This document shows positions 8,214 to 18,035 of a stretch of DNA of 64,000 nt, in pieces (position 1 is the stretch's first letter; each line of letters begins with the position of its first letter). Origin of the DNA: Arenicellales bacterium (GTDB lineage Bacteria; Pseudomonadota; Gammaproteobacteria; Arenicellales; JAJDZL01); NCBI GenBank assembly GCA_958295885.1, contig OY282380.1:2294001-2358000 (forward strand), in the 5' to 3' direction. A program made the position numbers and the translations under genes. Under the pieces are notes generated by a model, which made no database searches, was not told where the DNA came from, and was given only the letters and a program-made list of their open reading frames with translations.

Positions 8214-11200
8214 CTAGTTTTTATCGGATTCGCCGAAATAATATTGCTGCAAAACCTTTCTCAAGGATCGCTTTACATCCTTTGAAAATCCGAATGCTGT
8301 GTACTCCAATGATTCAAGCTCATTCGAATTCAAATTAGTCTGAAATTCCTCTTTCAATTTGTTCAAATAACGTGGTTTAAGTAAAGAGTGTTGAAAAATC
8401 TCGTCAACTTTCCCCCGGGCTAGCAGCTGATCAAATTTAACGCGGATTCCAGGGCGTGTATTATTGTCAATTTGGTATTTCAGTTCAGTTAAACCAAGTT
8501 TTGTCAAATCTTCGCTAAGTTCGACTTGATGCCATTTATCCGTGTCGATTAATTTAACGGTATCACTTAATTCAAAATAGTATTTTTCTTTCTTCAAAAA
8601 AAATGTATTCCGGGATTTTGCTGATTCGGAGAGTAATTTGCCAATTTCACCTTCACTGTTGCAGACTGGAATGAAAGCTTTGGCACCTGTAGTTCGAGAA
8701 TCGGAATCATTGACGATCTGAAAAATTGGCCTGTTGTTCCAAGATTTTCTCTTCAGCAGTCTGTGCCCTCCACTCGATTTTATGGGCAATGAATAATCTT
8801 GGCGAAATTTTTTGTGAGGATGTTGGTGTTTAGGGCTGAAAAATTTGCTCAAGAATTCTCCGTTTTCTGATTCCGGTGAATTTTCCCATGCATCAATCAG
8901 CTTTGCCCATTCATTCCTCACTGGCAATATGAGATACGATTGATCTTTTGGCAATTTGAAATTTTTCTCATTACCTAAGATTATTTTCGCATCATTCAGT
9001 TTCGTAATTCGTTTTCTCTCGGTTCGATAAGAAAGCGTATTTCTAAGAAAATTCATCTCAGGACTATAGTCTTGATAACCTTCAGACGAATTGTAGTGTT
9101 CTATGTAGTGAGAGTGGATCATTTGCGTATTCAATGAGATACAGAAATAGTCCATTTTAGAATTAAACCCAATCTGCGCTAGCTGGAATTCCAATCTCTC
9201 GAATGAATCGTCTTCATTTAGTGCCAATAATTTTGTTTTGGGATTAAACTTGAGAGCAAAATACAATTTTTTTCGACTTTGTCTAGTGTTTTTGAGTTGA
9301 AAACTGTTCTTCCAATCAAATCCGATGCGAACTTCGAATAATTTTCGGTGTATGAGAATCGGCAGATAATGTTCGGCGTACATTCCGTCGCGGTGAATGG
9401 AGCGATGCTTGAAATACTGATGGTTAGGTTTGCGACGTTCCAAGGAAATCTTTCGAAAATTTCTTGGGTTAACTTGAATGGCTTTGAAAAGACTGTCATC
9501 ATGGACTCGAGATTTCTTAGTCTCGACTTCTCTAGTCATTTGATCAACTCGGGACCAAATGCCAGTATTCCCTAATTCAAGCCGCAATCCTCCGCTGCCA
9601 CGATGCGCGTCTGCAATCATGCAGAATGCCACTTGCGCATCTAGTAGATGGGAATACGGTTTCTGGGGCGAACTATCACTTTTACTATAACTATCTAGAT
9701 CTTCGCGATAGTGAGTTACCAAATCATGACGCAAGTTGTGTATTCCATCACCCCGAGAATTGTCCTGCGCTTCCACTCCAAAATAGTCAAATGAAAGTAA
9801 GTGATGCTTGTTGATTCTTTTTGCTTTCTTGTAAAGCGTGTTCGCCAAAACTTCCGCAAAGTATCTTTGAGTTCCGTTAACCAGCGTTCTGGTTCGATGA
9901 TTGATGGTATTGATAACGAGTTTGCGAAGGGGGTCGCCTATAAGGAAAAGAGCATGTCGAAATGCTTTCTGTTGTCTTTCTGTCAATTCAATGAAGTTGA
10001 AATACCGCCCAAAATTGAATTGTCCTCCTTGACCATTGCCGATTTCTTCTTTTATTATTTTCTCAATTTGCGAATCGTCCGCCGTTCCAAACACGTGATT
10101 CTTGTAACTAGGGTGCAAATCAGAAAGCGAAAATTCTGAATTTCCCTTCACAACACGATTGTCTTGCTCATTCGTAAAAATCAGATTTGCTTCATCATTA
10201 AGCGTACCCCATTTAGGATGTGCTCTCGGGATAATATGATCGATATCCCCTGTGTTCCCTAATTCAACTCCTGAATATGGTGATAATTGGGCTGAACCTT
10301 TGATTCTAGATTTTTTTGAACTTTGTATCTTCTTCAGGTTACTTGAATCAAGACTTGAATCAAGTTCTCTTTTTCTTTTGTTATACTCCTTCGCGTCCAA
10401 ATATGGCCTTTTAAGCTCCAGCAAATTCGGTTCAAACTGAAACCGATTAGATTCTGTAATAATTGGAATTCGAACTTCTGTGCCCAACAATAAATCTTTC
10501 TCGATTCTTGCCCATTTGTCTTTTGCAATAGCACCGCCCAAAATTCGAGCCAAGCGCATTACAGCACCGTCAATCAGTCTGGTAGGAATCGAAGGCAAAC
10601 GTTGTGCTTTAACATTATTTTTGAACGTCTGCATTCTCTGAGAGTTATCCAAACTGCAAACAGAGCAAGTTCGCGCATTTCCACGTCGTTCTTTGAAAGC
10701 AATGTTATTAATCTGAGCAAGAAGAAATACGGCATTAGCTGGACGGTCTTCTAGAGTCTGAATCCACTTCTGGCGTTGTGCTTCATCATCAAATAGTCGA
10801 CTTCCAATCACTTCACACAATGCGACACATTTTTTTGCTAGTCTGAATAATTTGTCTTGAGAATTCGACCCATCCCAAACTTCTCGAATTTTCTCCTTCA
10901 GGTGCCCGCGGAATTTTTTTTGTGCTTTAGCTGCATCTGCACAATTGGTCTTCAATCCTTTAAAATTATTCTTCAGCCATTCTGTCAGATCCTCATCGTT
11001 GTTTGAATTTGTTCGTTCTTTTAGCTGTTGTGAGGGTAGCTGAAGTAAACCTGCTATATCACTGATCAGCTGATAACGCTTTTGTCTTGGCTTGTGATTG
11101 CAGTACGTAAGCAGGTGGTCACGATCATCAAAGCGTCCGGTGTTTTCGAATCCGCGACCTTTTACAAAGCGGTACTCTGGATGAATAAAGATTCTGCCTT

Positions 11201-13166
11201 TGCGCGCTTTCTGCCGATTTTTGTAATAGTTGCAGACTAAATGCATAAAACTCCCTTCAGCGAAGACAGCCCTATATTTATAGTTCCGCGGTGTTTTCAA
11301 ATCTGCAGACAATCCGCTGCTATTTATCGCTTTTTCTAATTTATCTCTCGCTTTCCCTCGGTCTTCTGGACTTGTCTGTTCTTGGCGAAACTTTTTCGTA
11401 TGACTGTAAATTTCATTTAGCTTCAGTACATCTTCGTCTTTCACCCGGTCCAATAGAAATTGCAAAATACGGGCATCTAAATCCTTAGCTGTTCTTCGTC
11501 CAGAATCGAGCTGAGGTTTATTGGTTAATTCGCCACGAAAGTAAGCAGTGCCCTTACCGCTCTTCAACTCTTCCATTTCCTTTTTGTAATTTCCTAGATA
11601 TTCGTTTACCTCTGGAAGGAACAAAAGTTCTTTCAGCCATGTTCGCCAGTTTCTGTAATTGTTGTCTAGAAATTTCGTGTTGAGTATCAAGCTCTGACAT
11701 TTAGGCGGACGACGATTGTTGTTATCTTGGTAGGGCGGTATGGTAAATGAAGGGGATTGCTCAAGCCAAAAATCGACAACACTTCCTTGATGGACTTTCC
11801 AGTTGCTCCGAAGCGTTTGGTAGTCAAATTCTGCGTCTTGCGCTTTGTTTAGGTCCTTTTCTGGATTGACGCGCCACTCTCGAAGTATCCAATTCCCAAA
11901 CAGTTTCTTCAAGCGATTTCTGTCCCAGAAATCACCCTGCTTATGTCTCTTGTCATTGAAATATTTTCGGAGTGGTTTCAGTTCCAGATTGCTCATGTTA
12001 CCGATGAGATTTGCCAGCGACTCTGGAGTAAGAGAAGTACCATTTCGAATTCTAGTTTCGCCGGTTTGCAGTTTGTTGCAGAAAGTATTCAAACAGCCAT
12101 GTTCATGGCTCACGCATTCCAAGACATCATTAATTTCTTGAAAATATTTGCTTCTATGACGAGCACCCGTGCTCAACTCCTGAACTACTGTATGTAAAGC
12201 GAATGTGAAGTGATGGAGGTGAGTTCTTATCCATTTCTTCTTTGCCTGAAGATTCTTATTTTTGATTCTTGCGGAATTGCCCGATACTATTTTTCGTTCA
12301 AATGAGGATTTTTCGAGATTAAATTTCTTTGAATTAAAATTCCATGGAGAGGCATTCAATTCAGCTTTTTCTTTATCAAGGTCGTTGGGAATACTGTGTA
12401 GAATTTCACTAGCGACCGAAGAGTTCTGCTGATTGAGCTTTTCAGCTAGGTCGACTGAATTTCCCTTCTCTCGAATACTATGTAAGCCAACAATACCCAT
12501 ATCATCCCATTCATCAAAAATCCATTGACTTAAACTGTACTGCTTTTGGTTTCGCTTATTTTTCTCTATCTGCTTTCCATCAATTCGTTTCTTACAACAT
12601 TCCTTCAGTAAATTTGTGCGGCCAATCATCAGAAGCTTGCGATTAATCACTTTCGATTCTTCATCAACAGTCGCGAATATTTTCGTGATTTCAGGCTGCC
12701 CAAGTTGCTTCCACTCGGACATCTTTTCATCTAAATTACATGTGTCGCCTATCTCGACAATTTCTTTCTGTATCTTTTTTGGAAGTTCATTAAATGCATC
12801 TTTTGGGAAGCACTTCAAGGCCTCTGTATCGTATTCTTCGGTCAGAAAACTAAACCCTCTTCGATTGAACAGAAAACCAATCGCCTGTTGAGTTTTGTCG
12901 TCCCATTCCAATCCGAACTCTTGGCACCAGATCAGTCGAAACAAACGCTTTACCAATCGCCTGCGTTTGTATCCGCGGCGTTGATGTCGCCTGGCGGTTC
13001 TGTCAACCATCATCAAGGTGAAATTGTCTTTTTCCAATTGGTACACTTTTCCTTCTTTCTCAATTTCACCTAGAAAACTTCCCGCTTGATAATGAGCGAA
13101 GTAAACTCCAGAGTTTTTCGAACCAAGATCAATGGAAATTGGACTGATTACTAATCGATTCGGCAT
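8214..13166 (-). CDS. cas9: Cas9 (type II-B, Francisella-like) RNA-guided DNA nuclease
   Basis: 1650 residues; F. novicida Cas9, as I recall, has 1629, and whole blocks match it (for example PPKCQSLILN, RFDD..LLTYCNHKPRQKRY, KAQRLP.IPTR, VNGTQRYFAEVLAN). All nuclease residues are present: RuvC-I D13 (IDLGSKNSG), RuvC-II E905 (IPIITESN), HNH H977 (DIDHIIPRAH), RuvC-III H1173 and D1176 (SHLLDAQ). An arginine-rich bridge helix (RTARRHQRRGYKRRR) lies near residue 60. A CxxC (TCSVC) precedes KAQRLP. Near the C terminus NDSDSR is shared with the region that in FnCas9 contains PAM-reading arginines. It is first in the minus-strand operon with cas1, cas2 and cas4. It appears intact and functional; the PAM cannot be read from the sequence. 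Confidence 0.97.
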   Translation of the reverse strand: MPNRLVISPISIDLGSKNSGVYFAHYQAGSFLGEIEKEGKVYQLEKDNFTLMMVDRTARRHQRRGYKRRRLVKRLFRLIWCQEFGLEWDDKTQQAIGFLFNRRGFSFLTEEYDTEALKCFPKDAFNELPKKIQKEIVEIGDTCNLDEKMSEWKQLGQPEITKIFATVDEESKVINRKLLMIGRTNLLKECCKKRIDGKQIEKNKRNQKQYSLSQWIFDEWDDMGIVGLHSIREKGNSVDLAEKLNQQNSSVASEILHSIPNDLDKEKAELNASPWNFNSKKFNLEKSSFERKIVSGNSARIKNKNLQAKKKWIRTHLHHFTFALHTVVQELSTGARHRSKYFQEINDVLECVSHEHGCLNTFCNKLQTGETRIRNGTSLTPESLANLIGNMSNLELKPLRKYFNDKRHKQGDFWDRNRLKKLFGNWILREWRVNPEKDLNKAQDAEFDYQTLRSNWKVHQGSVVDFWLEQSPSFTIPPYQDNNNRRPPKCQSLILNTKFLDNNYRNWRTWLKELLFLPEVNEYLGNYKKEMEELKSGKGTAYFRGELTNKPQLDSGRRTAKDLDARILQFLLDRVKDEDVLKLNEIYSHTKKFRQEQTSPEDRGKARDKLEKAINSSGLSADLKTPRNYKYRAVFAEGSFMHLVCNYYKNRQKARKGRIFIHPEYRFVKGRGFENTGRFDDRDHLLTYCNHKPRQKRYQLISDIAGLLQLPSQQLKERTNSNNDEDLTEWLKNNFKGLKTNCADAAKAQKKFRGHLKEKIREVWDGSNSQDKLFRLAKKCVALCEVIGSRLFDDEAQRQKWIQTLEDRPANAVFLLAQINNIAFKERRGNARTCSVCSLDNSQRMQTFKNNVKAQRLPSIPTRLIDGAVMRLARILGGAIAKDKWARIEKDLLLGTEVRIPIITESNRFQFEPNLLELKRPYLDAKEYNKRKRELDSSLDSSNLKKIQSSKKSRIKGSAQLSPYSGVELGNTGDIDHIIPRAHPKWGTLNDEANLIFTNEQDNRVVKGNSEFSLSDLHPSYKNHVFGTADDSQIEKIIKEEIGNGQGGQFNFGRYFNFIELTERQQKAFRHALFLIGDPLRKLVINTINHRTRTLVNGTQRYFAEVLANTLYKKAKRINKHHLLSFDYFGVEAQDNSRGDGIHNLRHDLVTHYREDLDSYSKSDSSPQKPYSHLLDAQVAFCMIADAHRGSGGLRLELGNTGIWSRVDQMTREVETKKSRVHDDSLFKAIQVNPRNFRKISLERRKPNHQYFKHRSIHRDGMYAEHYLPILIHRKLFEVRIGFDWKNSFQLKNTRQSRKKLYFALKFNPKTKLLALNEDDSFERLEFQLAQIGFNSKMDYFCISLNTQMIHSHYIEHYNSSEGYQDYSPEMNFLRNTLSYRTERKRITKLNDAKIILGNEKNFKLPKDQSYLILPVRNEWAKLIDAWENSPESENGEFLSKFFSPKHQHPHKKFRQDYSLPIKSSGGHRLLKRKSWNNRPIFQIVNDSDSRTTGAKAFIPVCNSEGEIGKLLSESAKSRNTFFLKKEKYYFELSDTVKLIDTDKWHQVELSEDLTKLGLTELKYQIDNNTRPGIRVKFDQLLARGKVDEIFQHSLLKPRYLNKLKEEFQTNLNSNELESLEYTAFGFSKDVKRSLRKVLQQYYFGESDKN

Positions 13167-13244
13167 GAGGTTTCTGTCTCTTATTCTGAGAAATGCAAAT
13201 ATTCACTCGCATTCTACATTTGAAGTCTTTTTTGAATATGGTAA

Positions 13245-13273
13245 ATATTATATAAATTCATTAGTGCCTCCAA
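13245..13273 (-). promoter_or_regulatory. Possible cas operon promoter
   Basis: On the minus strand TTGGAG (13268-13273) and TAATAT (13245-13250) are spaced 17 bases apart, with an alternative TATAAT (13247-13252) overlapping. It lies about 80 bases upstream of the cas9 ATG in a very AT-rich stretch. The match is suggestive only, because such AT-rich DNA yields chance -10 boxes. Confidence 0.35.
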
Positions 13274-13454
13274 AGTCATGTGCTTTACAAGAACTTGCGA
13301 GCTTTGGGTTTAGAATGGCTTTAAATTCATACTAATTATTACCAAAGCTTTATCTCTCGCAATTGCGCCGTGGGTTGTCAGCATACAGAAATTCAACTTC
13401 GATGAATCGCCTGATATGAACTCTAGTGTTTTCGAAAGAAGTACCGTGTAAGTG

Positions 13455-13946
13455 ATGCGCCTTTCATGGAATGAAATTCGTGTTCGTGCTGCTAATTTCG
13501 CCAATGAATGGCGCAATGCCGCGTATGAGAAAGGTGAGACACAGAGTTTTTACAACGATTTCTTTCATGTATTCGGTGTAAAAAGAAGAAGTGTCGCACG
13601 CTACGAGGAGCATGTGAAGAAGCTGGACAATCGTTCCGGCTTTATTGATCTGTTCTGGCCAGGTGTTCTACTCGTTGAGCAGAAAAGCTCGGGGCATAAC
13701 TTAGACAGTGCTTATGAGCAAGCAGGGGAGTACTTTGATGCACTCTCTGAAGCCAAATGTCCACGCTACATTCTAGTGAGTGATTTCCAGAATTTTGAAC
13801 TGCACGATCTTGACCGACGTGAAGAAATCGCCTTTAAACTGTCTGATTTTCCAAATCATGTAGATAAATTTGGTTTCATACTAGGGATACAACGCAAAAC
13901 TTTTCGCGATCAGGATCCAGTAAATATTCAAGCCGCTGAATTGTAA
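13455..13946 (+). pseudogene. N-terminal nuclease part of an MmeI-like (type IIL) restriction-modification enzyme
   Basis: 163 residues that match the N-terminal domain of MmeI-type fused endonuclease/methyltransferases: 'YNDFFHVFGVKRRSVARYEEHVKKL' and then 'GFIDLFWPGVLLVEQKSSG', which supplies the D...ExK residues of a PD-(D/E)xK nuclease, and 'PRYILVSDFQNFELHDL'. Full-length family members have about 900 residues or more with helicase-like and methyltransferase parts; here the frame stops at 13946 and IS66 sequence begins four bases later. The methyltransferase domain is absent from the window, so this is most likely a remnant cut off by the IS. ATG 13455 is preferred over the adjacent GTG 13452. 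Confidence 0.8.
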
Positions 13947-13949
13947 ATA

Positions 13950-14622
13950 TTTGCTTCAGCTATGGGCACGACGACACAAATAGTGTATATAAGTTGTGAA
14001 TGTCAAATGAGCTCATCCAAATTAGCCCACCCCGTGGAGTTTTCGGATTCGGAAAATGGTGCATTGACGCCTTTATCCAAACAATTCGTATCGCCGTTGA
14101 AGCAGGAGCATATTCAGTTGAAGTGTGATGTGAGCCGTTGGCGAGCTCTATCACCTCAATGCGTGTCGTCAGCTGCAATTCGATGAGTCGAAGCCGTTGG
14201 ATCAGCAAAGCGAATCATTCATGCACCAACAGCAATTGCTTGAGCGCTCGGTCGAGCAGATGGAGCTGTCATTGAAGCATGAATTGTCTGCAGAAGAGAT
14301 GCATCCTGCCCAACTCAAGGTGCTGAGCAGTTTGCAGAATCACTGGTCGGGGCTGACGGTGTTTTTAAAACATCTCCAGGTTGCGCTGGATAATAACTCT
14401 GGGGAGCGGAAGATGCGCAGCCCAGCGATACTGCGCAAGAACTGCCGCGGCTCGAGCAGTCACTGGAGCGCTTCGCTTGCAGCGCAGATGTTCTCAATCA
14501 TTCAGAGCGTGCGTTTGTGGAATCTCAATCCCCATCAATGGCTGTATGAATATCTCAGCACCTGTCAGCCAATGGTGGACAGGCACCTGAGAATCTTGAT
14601 GCTTTCATTGCCTGGTGGATGA
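13950..14622 (+). mobile_element. IS66-family remnant (left end, internally deleted)
   Basis: Begins with a 65-base end (13950-14014) that reappears inverted at 18236-18300 with few mismatches. An N-terminal transposase piece follows (about 14010-14160), with 'LSKQFVSPLKQEHIQLK', then directly the C-terminal IS66 TnpC signature in 14197-14622: HWSGLTVFL, DNNSGERKMR, WSASLAAQMFSI, LWNLNPHQWLYEYL. The central part, including the DDE core, is missing, so it cannot transpose alone. It abuts the truncated restriction gene. Confidence 0.75.
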
Positions 14623-14918
14623 GCGCCGCTCGACGGGCTGAGATGTCGCAGCCAAGCCAGTGCGGTTCTCTCACATCAAAGTGCGAGGCGGCTGTGTCAA
14701 CTGAACACGTTTGTCTTTCAACCGTCTCACAACCGCCATGATTCGATATTGCGGACGCGACTTCAGTTGCAAGGACATGCAGCGCATTCGCAAACTGATT
14801 GCCGCCCATCCTGACAGTTCCAGAACCCGGCTGTCGCAGCAGGTCTGTGAGCTGCTGGATTGGAAAGAGCCCGATGGAGGACTCAAACAGATGTCGTGCC
14901 GGGTGGCGATGCTGCGCA

Positions 14919-17342
14919 CTACCTATACAGTACAAATTGGGGCTTGACTTTTAAAATTCGAGCTGGTACATTTGAACATCATGTATCAGCAGAATCAAAT
15001 TCCGCGCAAGCTGAGGTCAGCATCTGGTCTGGAGCAGTTGCAGTCGATCCTGGCAACGCGCAGATTTGCGAATCGTACGGAATTGACGCATGCGGTGTGT
15101 GAGGAGTTTGGATTTTACGATGCGCGGGGTAAAGCGCAGGTGACGAGCAGTCTTCGGGTGCTGCGGGATCTGGAGCAGACGGGTCGGATCGAGCTGCCGG
15201 CTTCGAGTCGTACGGTGCGCCAGGTAAAGGCGCGTGGATTGGGACAGGCGGTGGCCTTGGCGCAGGGAGTGCCGGCGCGGGTGGATCAGGTCACTGGTTT
15301 GCAGCTGTTGCTGGTTGAAGAGGAATCGCAGTTGCGTCTGTGGAACGAGCTGATGATTCGCGAGCATCCGCGAGGAGCGGCAGTTCATGTAGGCTGTCAG
15401 CTGCGATATCTGGCAGTGTCTGAGCATGGCTATTTGGGTGCGCTGGGATTTGCGTCGTCGGCGCTGGCGCTGCGCAGTCGAGACCAGTGGATGGGCTGGG
15501 ATGCAGAGCTGAAGTCTCGACATTTAAATCGAGTGATCGGCATGAGTCGGTTCCTGATCCGGCCTTCGGTGCGCTGTCAGAATCTGGCGTCGAAGGTGTT
15601 GGGTCTGTGTCTGCGTCGAGTCGGCAGGGATTTCAAGAGTCGCTATGGATTTGATCCGTATTTGGTGGAGACGTTTGTGGATGGGTCTCACAGTGGGGTA
15701 TCGCTGCGAGCATCGAACTGGCGCCATGTGGGCTGGACGACGGGTCGCGGTCGATTTGGGGGCAAGTCTGATCCGGCGGCTGTGAAGTCGGTGTATATCT
15801 ATGAATTAGAACGGAAATGGCGAACGTATCTGGGGTTGGACAAGATTTGCGTCCCGGTGCGTGACAGAGGTCGGGGACTAGCGATTGATGAATGGTCGGA
15901 GCAGGAATTTGGAGGTGCGCCGTTGGGTGATGAGCGTCGCAGCACAAGACTGGTGAAAAGTGCGGACATCCAGGCTCGGCAGCCGATGGAGCCGTTCACG
16001 GCTGCGTCCAGGTCGGATCAAGCGGCGGTGCATGCGCATTATCGTCTGCTGGATCAGCCGGCGGAATCGGCGGTGACGCCAAAGAACATCTTGGCGCCGC
16101 ATCGACAGCGAACGCAGGAGCGAATGCAGGCACAGTCGGAAGTTTTGTGCGTGCAGGATGGCACCGATTTGAATTTCGCCAATCACGGTGGCTGTCAGGG
16201 CATGGGCTTGATCAGTCGCAACCGCAAATCGGCTGGCACCATGGGGATTCACATGCATTCGCTGCTGGCGCTTGATGCGCAGGGAGTGCCGTTGGGGGTG
16301 CCGCACATTGAATATGGCCATCTGGATGACGAGGGCACCAAGACGCAGCGATGGCTGCGCGGGCTGCGTGCGAGCGCAGAGTTGGCGGCGCCGCTTGAAA
16401 AGGTGCGGATGGTGGCGGTGATGGATCGCGAGGCGGATTGTTTTGAGGTGATGGCCGAGTGTCGAAGGCTGTCAGATGTGGAGTTGCTGGTGCGCGCCCA
16501 GCATAATCGAAGTCAAGGCAAAGGCCAGCCGAAGATGTTCGATGCGATCCGCGGGCAACGTGCGCAGGCGAGTCTGGAAGTGCCGGTGTTGGCGCGTTCG
16601 GCGCGCCGCAGCAGCCGCAGTCAGAAGGCGATGTCGAAGCAGTCGGCGCGGATGGCGCAGGTCGAGTTGCGCTGGCGTCAGGTGCAGATTCAGCCGACGC
16701 GCGGTTTTTCGGGTGAGAAACCGCTGAGGTTGAATCTGGTTCATGTGTATGAAGCAAAAGCCGGCGACGCGGTCAAGCCGCTGGAGTGGTTTCTGCTGAC
16801 CAGTCTGGCGGTCAACAGCGCGCACGATGCGACGCAAGTAGTACAGCGTTATCGGCTGCGTTGGCGAATCGAAGATTGGCACAAGATTTTGAAATCCGGC
16901 TGCAAGGTGGAGTTTCTCAAGCATCGAAAATGCGAGCGTATCGAACGTGCGGTCACCATCAACGCGGTGATTGCCTGGCGGCTTGCGGCGATGACGCTGC
17001 TGGGTCGAGAAACCCCGGAATTGCCGATGGAAGTGCTGTTTAGCGAGACCGAAATCGGTGTATTGAAGGAATTCGCACGCCAAAATCGCAAAAAAGTGCC
17101 ACAAAATCTCGGCGCCGGCGTAGTGACGATGGCCATGCTCGCCGGTTATTTGAATCGTAAAAATGATCCGCCACCGGGTTACAAGAAGATCTGGGAAGGC
17201 TATAGCATGCTGACAACAATGGCGCGGACTTATGATTTGGCTCTGCAAATGCTGACCCAAAAAGGAAGCTGGTTTCACCTTCACTCAGAAGGTTGGATTC
17301 AACATAAGTTAAGTCCAGACTGAATTTGTACGGAATAGGCAG
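14919..17342 (+). mobile_element. IS4-like insertion sequence with DUF4338-transposase fusion, complete
   Basis: The ends are inverted repeats of consensus CTRCCTATWCMGTACAAATT: left 14919-14938, right 17323-17342 on the opposite strand. Immediately outside both ends lies the direct repeat GCTGCGCA (14911-14918 and 17343-17350), an 8-base target duplication. The 2424-base element holds a single long transposase gene. A degenerate copy of its right end occurs at 26889-26928. Its coding sequence is GC-richer than the cas genes beside it. Confidence 0.9.
14981..17323 (+). CDS. Transposase: DUF4338 (DruA-like) domain fused to a Tn5/IS4-type DDE transposase
   Basis: 780 residues from ATG 14981 (a TTG three codons upstream is possible). 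Residues about 70-290 are a full DUF4338 domain: 'LWNELMIREHPRGAAVHVGCQLRYL', 'DQWMGWDAE', 'LNRVIGMSRFLIRPSV..QNLASKVLGL', 'VETFVDGSHSGVSLRASNW', 'TTGRGRFG'. From about 310 an IS4/IS50-like transposase begins with the DNA-binding 'LGDERRSTRLVKSAD', then DDE motifs: D in 'VQDGTDLNF', D in 'VMDREADCF', and E in 'YRLRWRIEDWHKILK', the Y..R..E..K signature. No frameshift is seen, so it may be active. The DUF4338 part probably acts in DNA recognition or transposition; that is inference. Confidence 0.88.
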   Translation: MYQQNQIPRKLRSASGLEQLQSILATRRFANRTELTHAVCEEFGFYDARGKAQVTSSLRVLRDLEQTGRIELPASSRTVRQVKARGLGQAVALAQGVPARVDQVTGLQLLLVEEESQLRLWNELMIREHPRGAAVHVGCQLRYLAVSEHGYLGALGFASSALALRSRDQWMGWDAELKSRHLNRVIGMSRFLIRPSVRCQNLASKVLGLCLRRVGRDFKSRYGFDPYLVETFVDGSHSGVSLRASNWRHVGWTTGRGRFGGKSDPAAVKSVYIYELERKWRTYLGLDKICVPVRDRGRGLAIDEWSEQEFGGAPLGDERRSTRLVKSADIQARQPMEPFTAASRSDQAAVHAHYRLLDQPAESAVTPKNILAPHRQRTQERMQAQSEVLCVQDGTDLNFANHGGCQGMGLISRNRKSAGTMGIHMHSLLALDAQGVPLGVPHIEYGHLDDEGTKTQRWLRGLRASAELAAPLEKVRMVAVMDREADCFEVMAECRRLSDVELLVRAQHNRSQGKGQPKMFDAIRGQRAQASLEVPVLARSARRSSRSQKAMSKQSARMAQVELRWRQVQIQPTRGFSGEKPLRLNLVHVYEAKAGDAVKPLEWFLLTSLAVNSAHDATQVVQRYRLRWRIEDWHKILKSGCKVEFLKHRKCERIERAVTINAVIAWRLAAMTLLGRETPELPMEVLFSETEIGVLKEFARQNRKKVPQNLGAGVVTMAMLAGYLNRKNDPPPGYKKIWEGYSMLTTMARTYDLALQMLTQKGSWFHLHSEGWIQHKLSPD

Positions 17343-18035
17343 GCTGCGCATGCATCGAGATCAGCTGATTGCGTTGCCGCCACCTCGTCGCCAACCTCCC
17401 AGGGCGGTCATCCGCTTCACTGACAGCACTGCACCGCAGACACCGATCCGTGCACCGCTGCATGAGTTGTCAACACCCCAACTGCGGCTGGTGTCAACTA
17501 CCGGTGATTCACGTCTTTGAAACGAATTCATTGAACGCTGTCATTATCTCGGACACAAACCCCTGCCCGGTGCTCAGCAGCGTTATTTCGCCACCATAGA
17601 CAGTCAGATTGTCGCCGCCTTCGGTTTCGGCGCCGCAGCATGTAAAACCGCACCTCGGGATGACTTCATCGGCTGGAGTCGGGAGCGCAGAGAAGCCAAT
17701 CTGGCACTGATCGTAAACAATGCAGGATTCCTCATTCTGCCCTGGATCAAGTGCCCCAATCTTGCTTCGCACCTGCTTGCAAGGCTCGCCCGGGAACTGC
17801 CGCAGCAGTGGTACTATCGTTCCAGGTTTGACCGGTGCTGCTTGAGACGTTCGTTGAACAGCGCTTTTTGGGTACATGCTACTAGGCTGCGGACTGGATC
17901 TATGTCGGTCAAACCAAAGGACTCGGCAAATGCGCTGCCTCAGCGAAGCCAACATTACCGATCAAGGATTTCTGGTTGTACCCGCTGTGCCGGGACTTCA
18001 GAAAAATACTCAACAGTTGATTCCTCTCGGCCTAT

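Larger units (their letters stand above)
14741..18020 (+). pseudogene. DruA-like DUF4338 gene, split by an IS and frameshifted
   Basis: Part 1 is 14741-14918 (MIRYCGRDF ... DGGLKQMSCRVAMLR). An insertion sequence then intervenes. Part 2 resumes at 17343 as LRMHRDQLIALPPP, the exact continuation of the family pattern. Removing the IS and one copy of its 8-base target duplication restores ATG CTG CGC ATG CAT in frame. Later blocks typical of DUF4338 follow with frameshifts: 'PRDDFIGWSREREANLALIVNNAGFLILPW', 'PNLASHLLARLARELP', 'LLETFVEQRFLGTCY', a stop, then 'AADWIYVGQTKG' and 'IKDFWLYPLCRDF'. DUF4338 is the domain of Druantia DruA, but most members are lone genes in mobile regions. Dead here through at least one frameshift, a nonsense codon and the IS. 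Confidence 0.85.

Noticed and set aside
14741..18020. Druantia defence system because of DruA-like sequence
   Set aside because: No DruE-type large helicase or other Druantia gene is present; both DUF4338 occurrences are a broken lone gene and a transposase fusion.
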